A DNA stretch of 64,000 nt. It comes from Bradyrhizobium sp. CB3481. Lineage in GTDB: Bacteria; Pseudomonadota; Alphaproteobacteria; Rhizobiales; Xanthobacteraceae. A program made the position numbers and the translations under genes. Positions 62,611 through 64,000 of the stretch are shown one piece after another. Position 1 is the stretch's first letter, and every line of letters begins with the position of its first letter. A model generated the notes under the pieces. It saw only the letters and a list, made by a program, of their open reading frames with translations. It did not search any database and was not told the origin of the DNA. The stretch is from the NCBI RefSeq assembly GCF_029714305.1, contig NZ_CP121647.1, forward strand, positions 7,274,501 through 7,338,500, given 5' to 3'.

Positions 62611-64000
62611 ATGCGAAAGCCAAAGTCCTTCTTGCGCGTGTTCACCGACACCGGCCCGCTGGCCGTGCTGGCGGTTGTCATCGCGCTTCTGGTCGGAATC
62701 GCGGGACCGGCTTCCGCGCAGTTTTTCAACTTCGGCGGCTTCGGCGGTCCGCCGCGGCAGGCGCCGCAACGCGACCGTGGGTGGTTCGGCGGCGATTTCT
62801 TCGCGCCATTCCAGCAGTCTCCCCAGCAGCAGGCGCCGCGCCAGGATTTCTCCCGTGCGCCGGGCCCCGCCAAGCGCGACACTGTGGCGGAGCACAACAT
62901 CCTGGTGCTCGGCGATGCCATGGCCGACTGGCTCGCCTATGGCCTCGAAGACGCCTATTCCGAGCAGCCCGATATGGGCGTGATCCGCAAGCACAAGACC
63001 GCCTCCGGCCTGATCAAGTATCAGCCGCGCGGCGAGCCCGCCGATTGGGCCGCGGCGGCAAAGGCCATCCTTGCCACCGAAAAGCCGGACGCCATCGTCG
63101 TCATGCTCGGCCTCAACGACCGCCAGGCGATCCGCGAGGTGGTCACCGAGAAGAAGACCGACAAGAAGGACGAGAAGAAAGACGCGCGCAAGCCGGACGC
63201 CAAGCCTGCGGACGGCAAGTCTGCCGACGGCAAGCCGAAGCCGGAAGGCCAGGCGGAGACGGCAAAGCGCGACGACAAGCCGGCCGACGCCGAATTGTCG
63301 CCTGACGATGCCGACAACGACACGCCGCAAGCCGCCCCGGAGAAGAGCGCGCGCTCGGGCGGCGGGCTCTATGAATTTCGCGACGAGCGCTGGGTCGAGC
63401 TCTACGCCAAGAAGATCGAAGAGCTGATCGGCATCCTGAAAGCCAAGGGCGTGCCGGTGTTGTGGGTTGGGCTGCCGGCAATCCGCGGGCAAAAGGGAAC
63501 AGCCGACATGCTGTTTCTCGACGCGCTCTATCGCGACGGTGCGGGCAAGGCCGGCATCACCTATGTCGATATCTGGGACGGCTTTGTCGACGAAGCCGGC
63601 CGCTTCCTGCAGAAGGGCCCCGACTTCGAAGGCCAGATCCGCCAGCTCCGCACCGCCGATGGCGTGTTCTTCACCCGGCCTGGCGCGCGCAAGCTTGCGC
63701 ATTATGTCGAGCGCGAAGTGACGCGCCTGCTCGCGGCACGCTCGGGCCCGATTGCGGTGCCGATCGAGCCGACCGCGCCCGAGGCCAATGTCGCGCCCGG
63801 CCAGCCGGCGCCGCGGCCCCTGGCCGGACCGGTCATGCCGCTGGTGGCCTCCTCCGTCGGCACCGACCAGTTGCTCGGCGGGCCCGGCTCGCGTCCCGCC
63901 GCGGTCGATGCTCTCGCCGCACGTACGCTGGTGAAAGGTGAAGCGCTGGCGCCGCCTGCCGGCCGCGCCGATGATTACATGTGGCCGCGCCGGGAAATCG
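62611..64000 (+). CDS. DUF459 (SGNH-like) exported protein, partial, catalytic residues altered
   Basis: From the ATG at 62611 the frame runs to the window edge (463 residues seen). A TM/signal segment (LAVLAVVIALLVGIAGPASA) precedes a Phe/Gly/Pro/Gln-rich stretch, then the DUF459 hydrolase-like domain: ILVLGDAMADWLAYGLEDAY, AIVVMLGLNDRQAIREV, LWVGLPAIRGQKG, YVDIWDGFVDEAG, and DGVFFTRPGARKLAHYVERE. A Lys/Asp/Pro-rich insert spans ~188-250. In SGNH hydrolases block I is GDS and block V DxxH; here the positions are A103 and F353, so Ser and His are both lost. It may be a binding protein. The 3' end is outside the window. Confidence 0.85.
   Translation, partial: MRKPKSFLRVFTDTGPLAVLAVVIALLVGIAGPASAQFFNFGGFGGPPRQAPQRDRGWFGGDFFAPFQQSPQQQAPRQDFSRAPGPAKRDTVAEHNILVLGDAMADWLAYGLEDAYSEQPDMGVIRKHKTASGLIKYQPRGEPADWAAAAKAILATEKPDAIVVMLGLNDRQAIREVVTEKKTDKKDEKKDARKPDAKPADGKSADGKPKPEGQAETAKRDDKPADAELSPDDADNDTPQAAPEKSARSGGGLYEFRDERWVELYAKKIEELIGILKAKGVPVLWVGLPAIRGQKGTADMLFLDALYRDGAGKAGITYVDIWDGFVDEAGRFLQKGPDFEGQIRQLRTADGVFFTRPGARKLAHYVEREVTRLLAARSGPIAVPIEPTAPEANVAPGQPAPRPLAGPVMPLVASSVGTDQLLGGPGSRPAAVDALAARTLVKGEALAPPAGRADDYMWPRREI

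Overview
The window looks like a chromosomal segment of an alphaproteobacterium of the Bradyrhizobium/Nitrobacteraceae type. The supporting evidence is high GC; ruvCAB with a nearby ybgC; a 6S RNA candidate between zapA and a 5-formyltetrahydrofolate cyclo-ligase; DUF1192, DUF1465 and DUF4164 genes; and about 19 GC-rich palindromic intergenic repeats of the kind common in that group. This assignment is inference from gene content. I saw no tRNA, rRNA, CRISPR array, prophage or intact insertion sequence.

Region 1 (1-15.4 kb) is accessory in character. It holds two glutathione S-transferases, a RibD-like reductase divergent from an HxlR regulator, a soluble triple-PAS chemoreceptor, an SDR, an ECF42-type sigma factor with its YciI partner followed by DoxX, SRPBCC and VOC genes, a GhrA-like reductase, a membrane chemoreceptor, and two TetR regulators, each placed beside a probable target gene. 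Region 2 (15.4-21.6 kb, minus strand) is ruvC-ruvA-(deaminase)-ruvB, a hypothetical protein, a Tat-type phosphoesterase, ybgC and, upstream, a YebC regulator. Region 3 (21.7-29.1 kb) has two soluble chemoreceptors that share a C-terminal domain, one with an inserted PilZ domain, then a paoABC-type molybdenum aldehyde oxidoreductase.

Region 4 (29.4-32.5 kb, minus strand) contains ymdB-like, the cyclo-ligase, 6S RNA, a frameshifted DUF559 gene inside inverted repeats, zapA and DUF4164. Region 5 (32.7-42.2 kb) is a carbon metabolism cluster: transketolase, GAPDH, phosphoglycerate kinase, class II and then class I fructose-bisphosphate aldolase, a ThiE-like protein, a Sel1-repeat protein and an inositol monophosphatase. 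Region 6 (42.3-51.9 kb) is envelope and transport: an RND pump with its adaptor, a MotA/ExbB-like plus OmpA/MotB-like pair, and an ABC exporter. Region 7 (52-64 kb) holds rpmE, DUF1465, DUF1192, a quinone oxidoreductase, a membrane EAL protein with a degenerate GGDEF, a membrane diguanylate cyclase, galU, an MltB-type transglycosylase and a partial DUF459 protein.

Signal transduction is heavily represented: four chemoreceptors of four different architectures, a c-di-GMP phosphodiesterase/cyclase pair and one PilZ-bearing receptor. I found no clear-cut new defence or biosynthetic system. The most unusual items are the PilZ chemoreceptor pair, the DUF559 gene carried within a palindromic repeat that also occurs empty in this window, and a DUF459 protein lacking both expected catalytic residues.
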